64,000 nucleotides of DNA from Amycolatopsis echigonensis (GCF_014174495.1 NZ_JACJHR010000001.1:124001-188000); one strand, 5' to 3'. Positions 41,331 to 49,523 are shown, numbered from the stretch's first letter. Notes: generated from the sequence alone by a model not told the origin. Numbers and translations: made by a program.

Positions 41331-42074
41331 CTACGACACATCTTCCCCGATTGCGGGTATGCCGCTGGAATGCCCGGACCGGTTCCGGGACTGGGGAGTC
41401 TGTCTGCTGCTGCGGTAGCCACGCGTCCAGCGGAGGAGGGCGCGGGCGGTGAGCACGGCCTGCATCGCCGCGGCCGGCCGGACGAGGACGGGCCGTGGCG
41501 TGTCCACCATCCGGCCGCGTCCGAAGCTGGCCGTGGCGACCGCGACGACCGGAGCCACCCAGGCCGCCAGCGCGGCGGTGCGGACCCGGATGCTTGGTTC
41601 GTGGTGCAGGGCGTACCAGGCCCAGAAGGCCGCGTCGGCCAGCGAGTCCGCGGCGGCCCCGAACCGGGATGCGGTGCCGAGCCCGCGGGCGAGACGGCCG
41701 TCGGCGAGATCGCTGGCGAGCGCAACGAGGGGGACGGCCCACCCGTCGCTGATCGCGGGCAGGTTGGCGCGGGTCAAGGTGACGATGTCGGCCGCGCCGA
41801 GGGAGCGGCGGTCTTCCAGCATGCCCAGGTGGGTGGCCGCCAGCACCCAGCTCGCCACCGTCCACACAGGACGCTTCCGCCGACCGGCCGCAGCGAAGAC
41901 GAGGTGCAGCACGGTGATCTCGCCCAGCGCAGGTGGCCGCAGCCGGGCTTGACTGATCGAGCGCCGAGTGGTGTCGAGGAGGAATCTGGTCCAGGCTCGC
42001 GGCCGCCACCGTCCCTGACGCAACCCGTCCAGGAGCGCATTGGTGGCTGCGCGGCTGTCCGGCTCGGTCGTCAC
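41331..42074 (-). CDS. CDP-alcohol phosphatidyltransferase family membrane protein
   Basis: 247 residues from GTG 42074. The family signature D-G-x2-A-R-x8-G-x3-D-x3-D is complete in DGRLARGLGTASRFGAAADS followed by LAD, with flanking hydrophobic helices (VPLVALASDLA, WVAPVVAVATA). Such enzymes transfer a CDP-activated lipid or alcohol headgroup in phospholipid synthesis at the membrane. It overlaps the upstream peroxidase-like gene by GTGA and is third in an operon with the NrtS-methyltransferase fusion, preceded by a Crp/Fnr-type site. It suggests a lipid-headgroup step within that regulon. Confidence 0.87.
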   Translation of the reverse strand: MTTEPDSRAATNALLDGLRQGRWRPRAWTRFLLDTTRRSISQARLRPPALGEITVLHLVFAAAGRRKRPVWTVASWVLAATHLGMLEDRRSLGAADIVTLTRANLPAISDGWAVPLVALASDLADGRLARGLGTASRFGAAADSLADAAFWAWYALHHEPSIRVRTAALAAWVAPVVAVATASFGRGRMVDTPRPVLVRPAAAMQAVLTARALLRWTRGYRSSRQTPQSRNRSGHSSGIPAIGEDVS

Positions 42075-42622
42075 CGGTCGTCGCCGAGCATTGTTTTGAG
42101 ACCCGCGTATCCGCCGTCGGCCAGCCGCCGCGCCGAGCGGGTGAAGTAGTCCGCGCTGGCCGTGATGCCGAGCCCGTCGACCAAGCGGTTCATGAGGTTG
42201 AACAACGCGCACACCGAGACCGCGTCGTGCAGGGCACGCTCGTCCCAGCCCGCAGCGAACACCGCGGCGGCGTCGGCTTCGGTCATCCGGCTCGGGGTGC
42301 GGGTGAGCTTCCCGACGTAAGACAGGAGCGGTTTGAGCCGCTCGTCGACCGGCGCGGTGGCGACATCGGCGAGCAGTGCGCTGAGCGTGTTTCCCGGGAC
42401 GCCGAACGCGGCCGCGGTGGCCGTGTGGACGCCGTGGCAATAGCCGCAGGAATTGAGCCCGGAGACGTAGGCGGCGATGAGCTCGCGTTCCGCCACGCTC
42501 ACTGGGGACGGCCCACGCAGCAGCGCCTCGTGATAGTCGAGCAACGGTCCTGCGGTGTCCGGATAGGACCGGAACACGTCGAGCAGGACGGCCTCGGCGG
42601 GCAGCGACGGCAAATACGACAA
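42071..42622 (-). CDS. Carboxymuconolactone decarboxylase/peroxidase-related protein
   Basis: 183 residues. AhpD-fold signature AAYVSGLNSCGYCHGVHTAT contains CxxC-x2-H, and the N-terminal LLDYHEALLRGPSPVSVAER is the helix pattern of uncharacterised peroxidase-related enzymes. A peroxide- or NO-detoxification role is possible; the family does not prove it. It is the middle gene of a three-gene minus-strand operon. Confidence 0.87.
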   Translation of the reverse strand: MSYLPSLPAEAVLLDVFRSYPDTAGPLLDYHEALLRGPSPVSVAERELIAAYVSGLNSCGYCHGVHTATAAAFGVPGNTLSALLADVATAPVDERLKPLLSYVGKLTRTPSRMTEADAAAVFAAGWDERALHDAVSVCALFNLMNRLVDGLGITASADYFTRSARRLADGGYAGLKTMLGDDR

Positions 42623-42634
42623 CAGGTTCTCCTC

Positions 42635-43684
42635 TCAGCTCGTGAGGGGCAGGTGGGCGACGACGCGGCGCAGCGGGAACGGCAGTCGGCGGCCCGGTCG
42701 TGCCCAGGACGCCAGCGCGGCGCGCGCGGCCTCGACGCGGTCGGGTGCGATGTCCGGAAGGTACAGCCCGTCGATGAGCAGTGCCGCCGCGTGCGCATCG
42801 CCGATCTCGCGCCGGAACACGCGGCGTTCGCTGGTGTCGACGATGAACCCGTGCGCACGCAGGATTCTCGGCAGTCCGTCGCGGGCGCCGGGGTTGGGCC
42901 AGGGCTGGGCGCGGATGCCCAGGGACCGCATCACCCGCCACCAGCCGAGCAGCCCGCGCCCGAACCGCATCCGGGACGGGACCAGTGCCACCAGCGTCCC
43001 GCCGGGCCGCAGCACGCGTTTCATCTCGGCCAGCGCCGCGTCGAGCGGGGTCAGCACCGGCAAACACATGGCCGCGCAGACCGCGCCGACGCTGTGGTCG
43101 CCGAGCGGCAGCTGCTCGGCGCGGCCGCGGACCACCGGGCCGCGGCCGGCGGCCACGGCGAGCGCCAGTTCCCCGGCGGAGAAGTCGACGCCGAGCCAGC
43201 GCGCGTCCGGAAGCAACTCGCGGGTGGGAGCGGAGCCGCAGGCGAGGTCGAGGACCACCGCGTGGCGGCCGGGCAACGGTTCCAGCAGCCACGAGTAGGG
43301 CTGTTCCGCCTGCCGGTCCGTGGCCTGCCCCAGGATGAGCTCGGTGATGCCGGGCCGGGCGTCGTGGTAGCGGGCCAGGTAACCGGGCCAGGCCGTGGCG
43401 TCCGCTGCGGTGCGGCGTCCGGCGAGATAGCCTACGCTGGCCACGATAAACGGCACCGTGTAGTTCACCGCCACTCGAATCCACGTGCTCGCGGTTGCCG
43501 TGCCGGCGAGGATCGTCGAGCCCTGATTGACCAGCGACAGCACCGTGCCGACCACGAGCGCCACCGGAAACGCCGTGCGCGCAGTGCGGCCGCGCAGCAC
43601 CAGCAGCGCCGCCTCGCCCGGCCGCGTCCACGAACACCGCGGACACACCTGCGAGCCGGTGTGTCGGCATGCCTCGACCGCCAC
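42635..43684 (-). CDS. Fusion of NrtS-like membrane domain and class I SAM methyltransferase
   Basis: 349 residues from GTG 43684. N-terminal about 100 residues: a CPRC motif, then two membrane helices with NrtS signature LVVGTVLSLVNQGSTILAG and VNYTVPFIVASVGYLAG (the N-Q-G after helix 1 and Y-T-V-P-F in helix 2). NrtS proteins are small nitrate/nitrite transporters that normally stand alone. The C-terminal 240 residues are a methyltransferase with VVLDLACGSAPTRELLP, GVDFSAGELALA and KRVLRPGGTLVALVP, the UbiE/COQ5 pattern. The fusion is unusual: it would anchor a methyltransferase to the membrane next to an anion-transport module. First gene of the operon with a Crp/Fnr-type site 65 bp upstream. 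Confidence 0.83.
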   Translation of the reverse strand: MAVEACRHTGSQVCPRCSWTRPGEAALLVLRGRTARTAFPVALVVGTVLSLVNQGSTILAGTATASTWIRVAVNYTVPFIVASVGYLAGRRTAADATAWPGYLARYHDARPGITELILGQATDRQAEQPYSWLLEPLPGRHAVVLDLACGSAPTRELLPDARWLGVDFSAGELALAVAAGRGPVVRGRAEQLPLGDHSVGAVCAAMCLPVLTPLDAALAEMKRVLRPGGTLVALVPSRMRFGRGLLGWWRVMRSLGIRAQPWPNPGARDGLPRILRAHGFIVDTSERRVFRREIGDAHAAALLIDGLYLPDIAPDRVEAARAALASWARPGRRLPFPLRRVVAHLPLTS

Positions 43685-43749
43685 CTCGTCACCTCACAAC
43701 CGTGGACCCGGGAAGCTAATCGCAGCCGTCGTCCTGCTGACAGGGAAAG

Positions 43750-43765
43750 TGTCAGCGTGCAGACA
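43750..43765. promoter_or_regulatory. Putative Crp/Fnr-regulon site 3
   Basis: TGTCAG-CGTG-CAGACA, 65 bp upstream of the NrtS-methyltransferase start (minus strand). A second, weaker site with a perfect CTGACA right arm ends at 43742. Confidence 0.65.
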
Positions 43766-43931
43766 CCACCGTGAACCGACCAGCACCTCGCGGGTCGTGA
43801 CCGGACACCGCGATCTCGATGGGGAAGTCTTCGAGCGCGGCGCGAACGACTACCGAACCGCAGTCCGCGAGAGGGCGTCTTCGATGGCGCGGTGGCAGGC
43901 CGGGTGGCGTAGCGTCTCGCGGTTTCGTCTC

Positions 43932-44669
43932 CTATCCGGCGGTGGTGAGCAGTTTGGCCGGGTCGAGCAGGCCGATGGCGGCGTAGCGCACTTCGATCAG
44001 GCCGGCGCGCTCGAATTCCTTGAGAATCTTGTTCAGGGACGGCCGCTGCACGCCGAGCATGGCCGCCAGGGTGCGCTGGGGCAGCGGGACCTCGCCGTCG
44101 ACGGCTTCGTCGAGCAGCAACCGGGCGACCTGTTCGGTCAGCGACCGGCCGAGCAACCCGACGATGCGGCTCTGGCTGGTCGCCAGCCGCTGCGCGACGC
44201 TGGAGAGCCAGCGGCGGGCGATCTGCGGGTGCTCGGCCAGGAGTTTCTCGAAGGCTGCGGTGTCCAGTGACAGGGCGGTGACCTCGTCCAGGGCGCGTGC
44301 GGTGTAGGTGAGCGGCATGTCGAGCAGGTGCTGGATGTCGCCGTCGACGTCCCCGGGCTGCAGCACGTAGACGACCGCGCGGTGCCGTCCGGAACCCACC
44401 GACAGCTCGACGCGGCCGCGCTGCACGATCCACACCCCGTCCGCGGCGTCGCCGCCGCGGAAGAGGAGCGCGCCGCGCTCGTAGGTCCGGGTCCGGAGCG
44501 TCGCGGCGAGCGCGTCCACGTCGGCGCGGCCCAGGGGAGCGGCCTCGCCGCGGCCGACGCAGCGGGCTACCCACGCAGCCTGCCGGATCGCCATGTCGGC
44601 GGCGGGACCGGTGCCCAGCAACCGCATCGTCTGCTCCATCGCCGCGGCGGGCAGCTTCGACAACGCCAT
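43932..44669 (-). CDS. Crp/Fnr family transcriptional regulator
   Basis: 245 residues from ATG 44669 (a GTG at 44714 would extend it into its own operator). Cyclic-nucleotide-binding-like domain at about 50-160 ([33 protein letters not shown]), dimerisation helix, and C-terminal helix-turn-helix [20 protein letters not shown]. The recognition helix [12 protein letters not shown] differs from the R-E-T/S-V-S pattern of Crp/Fnr that reads TGTGA or TTGAT. Only one Cys (ARCVGRG), so no Fnr-type iron-sulfur cluster. The ligand is unknown; heme or NO sensing as in DNR-like members is possible. Shared palindromes upstream of at least five neighbouring transcripts make it the likely local master regulator. 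Confidence 0.88.
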   Translation of the reverse strand: MALSKLPAAAMEQTMRLLGTGPAADMAIRQAAWVARCVGRGEAAPLGRADVDALAATLRTRTYERGALLFRGGDAADGVWIVQRGRVELSVGSGRHRAVVYVLQPGDVDGDIQHLLDMPLTYTARALDEVTALSLDTAAFEKLLAEHPQIARRWLSSVAQRLATSQSRIVGLLGRSLTEQVARLLLDEAVDGEVPLPQRTLAAMLGVQRPSLNKILKEFERAGLIEVRYAAIGLLDPAKLLTTAG

Positions 44670-44721
44670 ACGGCCAGCGTGACAGTGTTCCGCCGGGAAT
44701 GCCTGTCCGATCACCGTGGAG

Positions 44722-44765
44722 TGTCAGCGACCTGACAGAGTTTCCGTCCTGTCAGCGTGCTGACA
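44722..44765. promoter_or_regulatory. Putative Crp/Fnr-regulon sites 4 and 5 in a divergent promoter
   Basis: TGTCAG-CGAC-CTGACA (44722-44737) has perfect 6-bp arms and lies 52 bp from the regulator's own start; TGTCAGCGTGCTGACA (44750-44765) is a perfect 16-bp palindrome lying 41 bp before the DUF427 gene. Centres are 28 bp apart. Confidence 0.75.
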
Positions 44766-44806
44766 CTTCGGCTGCCGGGCTCCCGCAGGGGTGGTGGTAT
44801 GGAGGC

Positions 44807-45154
44807 ATGTTGAGTGCCGTGTGGAACGGGATCGTGCTGGCCGAGGCGCCGCGCACGGTCCGCGTCGAAGGAAACCACTACTTCCCGCCGGATTCGGTGC
44901 ACACCGAGTACTTCGCCAAGAGCCGGACCAAGACGCTCTGCCCGTGGAAGGGCCTGGCGAGCTACTACAACCTCACCTCCGACCGGGGCAGCGAGCTGGA
45001 CGTGGCGTGGTACTACCCGCATCCCAGCCCGCTGGCCCGGCGGATCAAGAACCACGTCGCGTTCTACCCCGCGGTGCGGATCGAGGGCGAACCCGAACCG
45101 CGTCCCGGCGGCAGCTTCTGGAGCCGTCTGTTCGGTCGCACGCCAACGCCGTGA
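44807..45154 (+). CDS. DUF427 domain protein
   Basis: 115 residues. Family signatures: VWNGIVLAEAPRTVRVEGNH, YFPPDSVHTEYF, CPWKGLASYYNL, and DVAWYYPHPSPLARRIKNHV. The fold is a small beta-barrel of unknown function, common in actinobacteria. The start may be ATG 44807, TTG 44810 or GTG 44819 (GGAGG lies at 44801-44805, very close to the ATG). Its promoter carries the perfect regulon palindrome, and the glutaredoxin remnant overlaps its stop. Confidence 0.83.
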   Translation: MLSAVWNGIVLAEAPRTVRVEGNHYFPPDSVHTEYFAKSRTKTLCPWKGLASYYNLTSDRGSELDVAWYYPHPSPLARRIKNHVAFYPAVRIEGEPEPRPGGSFWSRLFGRTPTP

Positions 45155-45425
45155 CCGGGAACGACACCGGTGCCACCGTGTACTGGCGGCCCGGTTGCCC
45201 GTACTGTTCGCGGCTGCTCGGCGACCTGGAGCGGATCGGCCTGCCCGTCCGCAAGGTCAACATCTGGGAGGACGCCGGGGCTGCGCCGCCGGTCCGTGGC
45301 ATGCGGGCCTGGTGGTCACCCTTCTGGCAGCCGTCGGCTGGTTCGCCCTCGCCACCGCCAACCCGACGGCCAGCTATCACCTGGTCCCGGCCGTGGTCAC
45401 CGCCGCCTGGCCTATCGGGACCCTT
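45151..45425 (+). pseudogene. Glutaredoxin fragment fused by deletion to a membrane-protein fragment
   Basis: GTG 45151 opens TVYWRPGCPYCSRLLGDLER and VRKVNIWEDAGAA, a second mycoredoxin closely similar to the 35766 gene, but it breaks at about 45285. The following bases, in another frame, read GLVVTLLAAVGWFALATA and SYHLVPAVVTAAWPIG, a transmembrane protein piece with no start. The join lacks the glutaredoxin VPTVVVGG part, so a deletion of unknown size has fused two genes. It also abuts the 3' end of the minus-strand methyltransferase. Confidence 0.7.
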
Positions 45426-46231
45426 AACTGGGGAGCGCGTTGTCCAGGCTTTTCGGCGACGAGCAGGGCGTATCCGATGAGCTCGTCGGCGACGGCCTGC
45501 CGGGCCAGCGCCGTGTAGCGCAGGACGGCCTCGACATCGATCCTGGATTCGGCCAGTCGGGCGGACGCGGTCATCCGCAGGAGCCGCAGCCGGGCGTCGA
45601 TCTCGTCGATCATCCGCGCGATCGCGGTGTCGTGGCGCTCGGTGTGCACCATACGCAGCCCGGCCCGTTCCAGGATCGCCGCGTAGTCCGCGAGCGGGCG
45701 GGCGTCGGCGATGCAGGCGACCCACGCCGCCACTGTCGTCAGCTCCCCGGGCAGTCCGCCCGCGGCAACGGTCACGTCGGTGATGCCGACCCGTCCGCCC
45801 GGTCGAAGGATTCGTGCGAACTCTGCCGCGGCGGTGGCCTTGTCGGGGAAGGTGCAGAACGCGCACTCGCACACCACCGCGTCGAAAGTGCTGTCCGGCA
45901 ACGGGATTCGCTCGGCGTCGCCGAGGTGGAACCGCACCTTGGCAGCCAGCCCTGCCTCGCCCGCCGCTGCCGTAGCGGCTTCCACTGTGGACTGTCCAAG
46001 GTCGACTCCGTCGACCGAGACGTCGTACTCGGTCGCGAGCAGCCGTGCGGTGGCACCGGGGCCGCTGGCGATGTCGGCGACCCGCTCGCCGCTGCTCAGC
46101 CGCACCTGATCGGCCAGCCGACGGGTCAGGGCGAACCCGCCGGGGTGGTAGGACTCGCCCAGCACCAGGGCCACGGCGTCGAGCTCGTAGGAGGCGGCGC
46201 AACAGAGCTTGATCTCGCCCGGCGTGCTCAT
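45377..46231 (-). CDS. Class I SAM-dependent methyltransferase (ArsM/UbiE-like)
   Basis: 284 residues from ATG 46231, which overlaps the radical SAM stop by ATGA. SAM-binding motif RVADIASGPGATARLLA, then GVDLGQSTVEAATA, FHLGDAERIPLPD and FARILRPGGRVGITDV. An N-terminal CCAASYELDAV and CECAFCTF supply several Cys. Order of domains resembles methyltransferases of quinone, arsenite or lipid modification. Its last 15 to 20 residues (RVPIGQAAVTTAG) overlap the foreign membrane-protein fragment on the other strand, so the C-terminus may have been replaced by the deletion at about 45425. Confidence 0.8.
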   Translation of the reverse strand: MSTPGEIKLCCAASYELDAVALVLGESYHPGGFALTRRLADQVRLSSGERVADIASGPGATARLLATEYDVSVDGVDLGQSTVEAATAAAGEAGLAAKVRFHLGDAERIPLPDSTFDAVVCECAFCTFPDKATAAAEFARILRPGGRVGITDVTVAAGGLPGELTTVAAWVACIADARPLADYAAILERAGLRMVHTERHDTAIARMIDEIDARLRLLRMTASARLAESRIDVEAVLRYTALARQAVADELIGYALLVAEKPGQRAPQLRVPIGQAAVTTAGTR

Positions 46232-47827
46232 TCCGGCACCGCCCGCCGACCGACGTTGGTGGTGTCCGGGGCGCTCGGCCGGTGCCCGTTGCCTGCCGCG
46301 ATTTTGGAACCGTAGGGCGAATCGGCCAGCAACGGCTGGAGTTCTGCCGAGTTGGGCACGACGTCGGCGACCTTCACCCCGGACATCTGTCCGCGTACCT
46401 GTTCCCGGTAGCCGACGGAGTTGTAGGCGCAGAAGGGGATCAACCGCCCGTCCGGGGTGATCTCCTCGACGCAGCACTTCATCAGCTGTTTGACGTTGAG
46501 GGTGTAGGGGTCCTGGAAGTCCTGCACCACGATCATGAACGCCCGGTCGGTGAGGTTGGCCAAGGCTTCGGGCAGGTTGACCCCGCACGCGTCGGCGCAG
46601 TCGAGGGCTTCGGCGGTCTGCCGTAGCCGCTCTTCGGTGGTGTCAGTGCCCATGAACGCCGAGGCGCTCCACAGTTTCTCCAGCGCCTCCCGGATTGCGT
46701 AGTCGGGCACGATGCGGTTGGACACGTAGTCCAGGTAGTCCTCGACCTTGAGCAGCCGCGGGATCGGCACGACCCCGAAATCGGGTTCGCCCGGTGTGCC
46801 TTCGGAGAGCAGGTAGGTGATCGACCGGCAGGTCGGGAAGCAGCACGGCACCGGGAAGAAGTCCTCCTTGCCGAACCAGTCCGGGCGCTGCGCGGCGATC
46901 AGGTTGATGACGTCGGAGTTGGTCAGCCGGGTCAGTGGATCGAACTCCACGTGCCGTCCGGAGTGGGTGACCGGCTGGAACGACACCGACCGCACCGCCG
47001 GATGCGCGAGCCCGAATTCGACGATGTCGCCCAGTTCGTGTTCGTTGAGCCCGCGCTCGACCGCGGCGACCAGAGTGACGGTCAGCCCCGCTTCGGCGCA
47101 GTTGTCCAGCGCCTGCCGCTTGCGCTCGCGGAGATCCTTGCCGCGGATCTCCCGGTGCGTGCGCTCGTCGAAGCCGTCGAACTGCAGGTAGATGTTGATC
47201 GACTTCCCGTTCCGGCCGTTGCGCTCCCCGAGCGCGGTCACGAGTCGCTTGTCGGTGGCGAGGCGGATGCCGTTGGTGTTGAGGGTGACGTTGCGGATCG
47301 GCTTCGCTTGGGCGAGGTCGATGAAGTCGAGGATGTGTTTGTGGATAGTGGGTTCCCCGCCGGAGAACATCACTACTTCCGCCTCGCCTTCCGACGCGAC
47401 GAACACGTCCAGCATCCGCTCGCACTGCTCCAGGGTGATCGCGTAACCGTCGGGCTGGTGGCCGGAATCGGCGAAGCAGATCGGGCAGTCCAGGTTGCAG
47501 TTCGTGTTGACCTCGATGATCCCGAGGCAGGCGTGCTGTTTGTGCTCCGGGCACAGGCCGCAGTCCGACGGGCAGCCGTCCTTGACTTCGGTCTGGAAGG
47601 TCAGCGGGATCGTGCCGGGCTTGTTGAACCGGGCCGAGGACAGGTACGCCTGAGCGTCGCCGTAGACCAGCGCCTCGAATTCGCCGTGTTCCTTGCAGCG
47701 TTTGCGCAGATAGACCTTGTCCTGCCGGATGTTGACGTGCGCGTCGAGCACCACCCTTGCACACCGGGCAGATGCTCTTGGTGTACTCGACGAACACCTC
47801 GTCGCGATCCCGCTTCCGCTCCGCCAC
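46228..47827 (-). pseudogene. Radical SAM protein of the MJ0619/tetraether lipid synthase (Tes) type, one-base frameshift near 47757
   Basis: From GTG 47827 the frame reads AERKRDRDEVFVEYTKSICP, CK and is lost at a GGG run; one base less restores VVLDAHVNIRQDKVYLRKRC and continues to 46228. The length of 1600 bases is 3 x 533 + 1, consistent with one inserted G. Features: N-terminal CPVC...CKEHG metal site; CPSDCGLCPEHKQHAC; radical SAM CNLDCPIC; FSGGEPTIH; further Cys in CCFPTCRS, DCADACG and KCCVEE...PFCAYN. This Cys inventory and order match the Tes family, which joins lipid chains by C-C bond formation between sp3 carbons in archaea; bacterial members exist with less certain roles. If the shift is an artefact, the gene is intact. 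Downstream methyltransferase is coupled. Confidence 0.85.
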
Positions 47828-47905
47828 CAGCCGCTCCTCGGTCCAGGTCCGTGCTCAGGGTGCGGGCATCAGCCCATCAGCCAAGGCCGATCGCCGCAGC
47901 ACAAA

Positions 47906-47921
47906 TGTCAGCACGCCGACA
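47906..47921. promoter_or_regulatory. Putative Crp/Fnr-regulon site 6
   Basis: TGTCAG-CACG-CCGACA: left arm perfect, one mismatch in the right arm; 78 bp upstream of the radical SAM start on the minus strand. Confidence 0.6.
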
Positions 47922-48487
47922 CTGTGCGGACGGCGGTAGTGCACCGGACCCAAGCCGGGCAAGTGTGTCGGCACCCCTGAGACATCAGCCCTTCCGGTCC
48001 GCCGTGACCTCCGGCGTTGCTCCCGGCGTGACGGCAGAAAGTACCGGCACCTCACGGAATGAGGATGTATGGCGGGGCATCTCATGATGTCCACATGGGA
48101 CAGTTGCCCGACGCGGTGGCCCGATGCTCGCGACCGAAGGTTCGCTTCCTGGCACGCCGGTATTCCCCGCGGAATTGAAGCAGGACGAGAGCAGTCGCTG
48201 CGGTTCAGTTGGGCTGCGGGGGTTCCGAGCGGGCAGGGTCTCCATGATCTGTCCCAGGGGCGCGCGGAATCGTGCCCACGTCGCTCGATTTCCCCGCATC
48301 GCCAGCCGATGGAACACATTCGCGTGGTCTGGATATCCGGGTCGGTCAACGGTGCGCCGACATCGCGGGTACGTCCGGTGACGTAGACCGGGCCGCCAAA
48401 GTGTCGCTTCCCGCCCGATGCCTGTGTACGGGCCGCTCGCCGACACTGGCAGCCGAGCCAGTTTCCCGCGGCGAGGAGGACAATCCC
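47922..48487. other. 560-bp stretch without a recognisable gene
   Basis: No frame shows consistent codon bias. GTGTCGG and CCGACAC half-motifs at about 47970 and 48440 echo the regulon site but do not form paired arms. Ribosome site GGAGG at 48475-48480 belongs to the next gene. Confidence 0.4.
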
Positions 48488-48883
48488 GTGGCTGAACAGA
48501 TCCGGATGGCCCGTACCGCGCTCGGCCGTGCGCAGGGCAGGCATCGGGCGCTTCTCGTCGCGACGTGCGTGGCGCTGATCGTGGCCGCGATCGGGGACGA
48601 GGCCACCGGTTACGACGGACCCGGCCCGTTCATCTACCCGGCGTTCGCGTTGCTCGTCGCACTCGTCCCGGGACGGTTCACCCCGCTGGCCGCGACCGTC
48701 ATGAGCGTGTTCTTCGTCTTCGGCGGGCTCTCCTCACCCGCGTTCGTGCACCAGCTGCTCGACGCCGACCGGCTCGGGCCTTTCGCTGCCGGCTGGGCGC
48801 AGATGGCCGGCTTCGCCGTCGCCGCGGTGTGTGCGGTGGCCGCAGTCGTCACCGCGCGCTCGTCCCGCCAACCCTCTGTATGA
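48488..48883 (+). CDS. Small membrane protein, unknown function (four helices)
   Basis: 131 residues from GTG 48488, preceded by GAGGAGG. A basic amphipathic N-terminus (RMARTALGRAQGRHR) leads into four hydrophobic segments: ALLVATCVALIVAAIG, FIYPAFALLVALVPG, AATVMSVFFVFGG and AGFAVAAVCAVAAVVTA. No known domain recognised. It is followed 11 bp later by another small membrane gene and forms a two-gene operon. Confidence 0.7.
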   Translation: MAEQIRMARTALGRAQGRHRALLVATCVALIVAAIGDEATGYDGPGPFIYPAFALLVALVPGRFTPLAATVMSVFFVFGGLSSPAFVHQLLDADRLGPFAAGWAQMAGFAVAAVCAVAAVVTARSSRQPSV

Positions 48884-48894
48884 AGGAGTCCGCC

Positions 48895-49302
48895 ATGTTC
48901 CGCCGTCTCAACCGCAACACCCTGCTCGCTTTCACCGGGCTGCTCGCAGGCATCGTCGGGCTGCTGGTGCAGTGGGCCGCCGACCCGGCGAAGTTCTCCG
49001 AGGCCCAAGGGTTCTTCGGGCTCGCGTTCCCGCCCGGCATCCTGTTCATCGTGCTGGCCGGGCTGCTGATGCTGGCCACCGCCCGCTGGTGGTGGCATTC
49101 GGTGTTCGGCGTGTTCATCGCGTTCTGGATCGTCGGCGTCGGCGGCCTCTCCGGGCAGCTGACCCCGAACCTCGTCTCCTCGAACCCTGGCACGGTCACG
49201 GGCAACGTCGTGATGTCCGCCGGGCTGATCCTCGCGTTCGGCGCCGGGATCGCCAGCATGATCGGCGGGCGGCGCGCCACGCGAGCACGCGAGCTGCGGT
49301 GA
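48895..49302 (+). CDS. Small membrane protein, unknown function (four helices)
   Basis: 135 residues from ATG 48895, with GAAGGAG upstream. Four predicted helices: LLAFTGLLAGIVGLLVQWAA, GILFIVLAGLLMLATA, SVFGVFIAFWIVGVGG, and VVMSAGLILAFGAGIAS; ends in a basic RRATRAREL tail. Not recognised. Pairing with the preceding small membrane gene suggests a shared complex or role. Confidence 0.7.
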   Translation: MFRRLNRNTLLAFTGLLAGIVGLLVQWAADPAKFSEAQGFFGLAFPPGILFIVLAGLLMLATARWWWHSVFGVFIAFWIVGVGGLSGQLTPNLVSSNPGTVTGNVVMSAGLILAFGAGIASMIGGRRATRARELR

Positions 49303-49459
49303 GGCAGCTGCTCAAAGTACGCGCTGGCCCGGTGGTTGCCCGCGTCTCGGTGAGAGTGTTCGGCGTTGATGCCGAGGGGCAGCAGGCCGTGCTTCATGAC
49401 GGGGCGTTCCCGCGTGCCGGACCCGTGAGCTCTCGCCCTCGGGGCCGACGAAAAGCAGG

Positions 49460-49487
49460 ACGGCCCGCCGGAGATCCGGCGGGCCGT
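49460..49487. terminator. Hairpin terminator (bidirectional position)
   Basis: ACGGCCCGCCGG-AGAT-CCGGCGGGCCGT, a perfect 12-bp stem with a 4-base loop, lies between the convergent membrane gene and the minus-strand phosphoesterase. It could end both transcripts. Confidence 0.7.
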
Positions 49488-49523
49488 CGTGATGTGCTGC
49501 GTCGAATTGTTGCCGCGAACTCG

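Noticed and set aside
41331-43670. One continuous 779-codon minus-strand frame suggesting a giant fusion
   Set aside because: Only its last 247 codons, the phosphatidyltransferase, make sense. Upstream the true genes (CMD protein and NrtS-methyltransferase) are in other frames with their own starts.
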